Assembly: GCA_026708165.1 (NCBI GenBank)
Contig: JAPOVO010000327.1
Location: forward strand, 1-17,311
Direction of reading: 5' to 3'
DNA: 17,311 nucleotides
DNA from: Chloroflexota bacterium
GTDB taxonomy: Bacteria > Chloroflexota > UBA11872 > VXNJ01
Shown here: piece after piece, positions 16,772-17,311 of the stretch
Layout: every line of letters begins with the position of its first letter
Numbering within the stretch: the first letter of the stretch is position 1
Program-made: the position numbers and the translations under genes
Notes under the pieces: model-generated
Told to the model about the DNA's origin: nothing
Seen by the model: the letters and a program-made list of their open reading frames with translations, nothing else
The model's database searches: none

Positions 16772-16796
16772 TGCAGTCTAGACTTGATCGACTGCA
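16772..16796. promoter_or_regulatory. 7+7 bp inverted repeat, candidate operator
   Basis: TGCAGTC (16772-16778) and GACTGCA (16790-16796) are perfect inverted copies separated by 11 bp. The centre-to-centre spacing of 18 bp would place both halves on nearly the same DNA face. It lies 26 bp before the methyltransferase start in the divergent cupin-methyltransferase gap, a natural place for a dimeric regulator. As RNA it could also fold, but there is no T tract. Confidence 0.4.
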
Positions 16797-16822
16797 AATG
16801 TGATTAAAGCGGTGAGGTTATC

Positions 16823-17311
16823 TTGTCAATCGAGCGAGCTGCCGAAGCTACTAACGTCGAGAAGTTCAGTCAGGCTGCCGCCGGCTACGGTGAGGGGGTT
16901 GTTAGATCCGACCTGGAGGCGCTGGCGGCTATGGCGGGCGATTTGACGGGCAAGAAACTGCTCGACACGGCAGCCGGGCGTGGAGCTTGCGCCTTGAGAA
17001 TGGCCGGTCAGGGCGCGGAGGTATACCTGGCGGACCTCACCCACGCGATGCTCGCTCAAGGACGATCGGACGTAGCGGACGGCGGCCCGGAATTTCGCGC
17101 CACGGTGGCCCGGAGCGGCAACCTACCGTTTCCACGGGCGACGTTCGACGTTGTTACGTGCTCGCGCGCCTACCACCATTTGACGGACATTCCGAGCGCG
17201 CTGGAGGAAGCGTGCAGGGTCCTAAAGCCCGGAGGGCGTCTTTTGGTAGTGGATCACTCAGGGCCGGATGATCCCGAGGCAATGCACTTTGCCAACACGG
17301 TCTCGAAGTTG
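16823..17311 (+). CDS. Class I SAM-dependent methyltransferase, UbiE-like (partial, cut by window end)
   Basis: The first 163 residues of an open frame that runs off the window without a stop. It has the class I methyltransferase order: motif I LLDTAAGRGA (46-55, the SAM-binding glycine loop, with A50 and A51 in place of the more common Gly-Cys), acidic D71 after the second strand, LPFPRATFDVVTCSRAYHHL (101-120, motif IV region), and VLKPGGRLLVVD (133-144). This pattern is typical of UbiE/COQ5-like and other small-molecule methyltransferases. The start is TTG with GGTGAGG 5 bp upstream; a TAA in frame at 16805 rules out an earlier one. It is divergent from the cupin. The substrate is unknown. 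Confidence 0.85.
   Translation, partial: MSIERAAEATNVEKFSQAAAGYGEGVVRSDLEALAAMAGDLTGKKLLDTAAGRGACALRMAGQGAEVYLADLTHAMLAQGRSDVADGGPEFRATVARSGNLPFPRATFDVVTCSRAYHHLTDIPSALEEACRVLKPGGRLLVVDHSGPDDPEAMHFANTVSKL

Overview
The window comes from a free-living bacterium with a moderately high GC content. The core genes (GluRS, GyrB, PlsX, tRNA-Gln) are clearly bacterial. Five of fifteen protein genes appear to start with TTG. A sulfatase, paired Gfo/Idh/MocA proteins, a TIM-barrel sugar isomerase, cupins, a PHP-type PolX and a SelW-like selenoprotein would fit an organoheterotroph such as a marine Chloroflexota (SAR202/Dehalococcoidia-type) lineage. That placement is inference from gene content only; no marker was compared against a database.

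Layout. 1-561: an upstream region and a small cupin (+). 629-3160 (-): an atypical SDR/NmrA-like protein followed by a cytoplasmic S1-type sulfatase. 3369-3442 (-): tRNA-Gln(CUG), back to back with the next block. 3605-6943 (+): a tightly packed catabolic-looking operon made of a Nudix hydrolase, a degenerate Gfo/Idh/MocA paralogue, an apparently complete Gfo/Idh/MocA dehydrogenase and a sugar-phosphate isomerase/epimerase-type TIM barrel; the first three overlap by 4 bp each. 7071-8543 (+): gltX. 8567-15753 (-): a same-strand block read as membrane protein, gyrB, plsX, ugd, polX. 16032-16253 (+): a SelW-like gene that standard gene callers would truncate because it reads through an in-frame TGA. 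16300-16650 (-): a second cupin. 16823-17311 (+): the N-terminal part of a SAM methyltransferase cut by the window edge.

The most notable observations are: (1) a CxxU selenoprotein of the SelW/Rdx type with a bacterial SECIS-like hairpin just after the UGA and an unusual AUU start; (2) a PolX whose three polymerase aspartates are all replaced while the PHP nuclease ligands are intact; (3) a Gfo/Idh/MocA pseudo-enzyme overlapping an active-looking paralogue; (4) a 7+7 bp dyad in front of the methyltransferase. No insertion sequence, CRISPR array, phage gene or integration site was seen.
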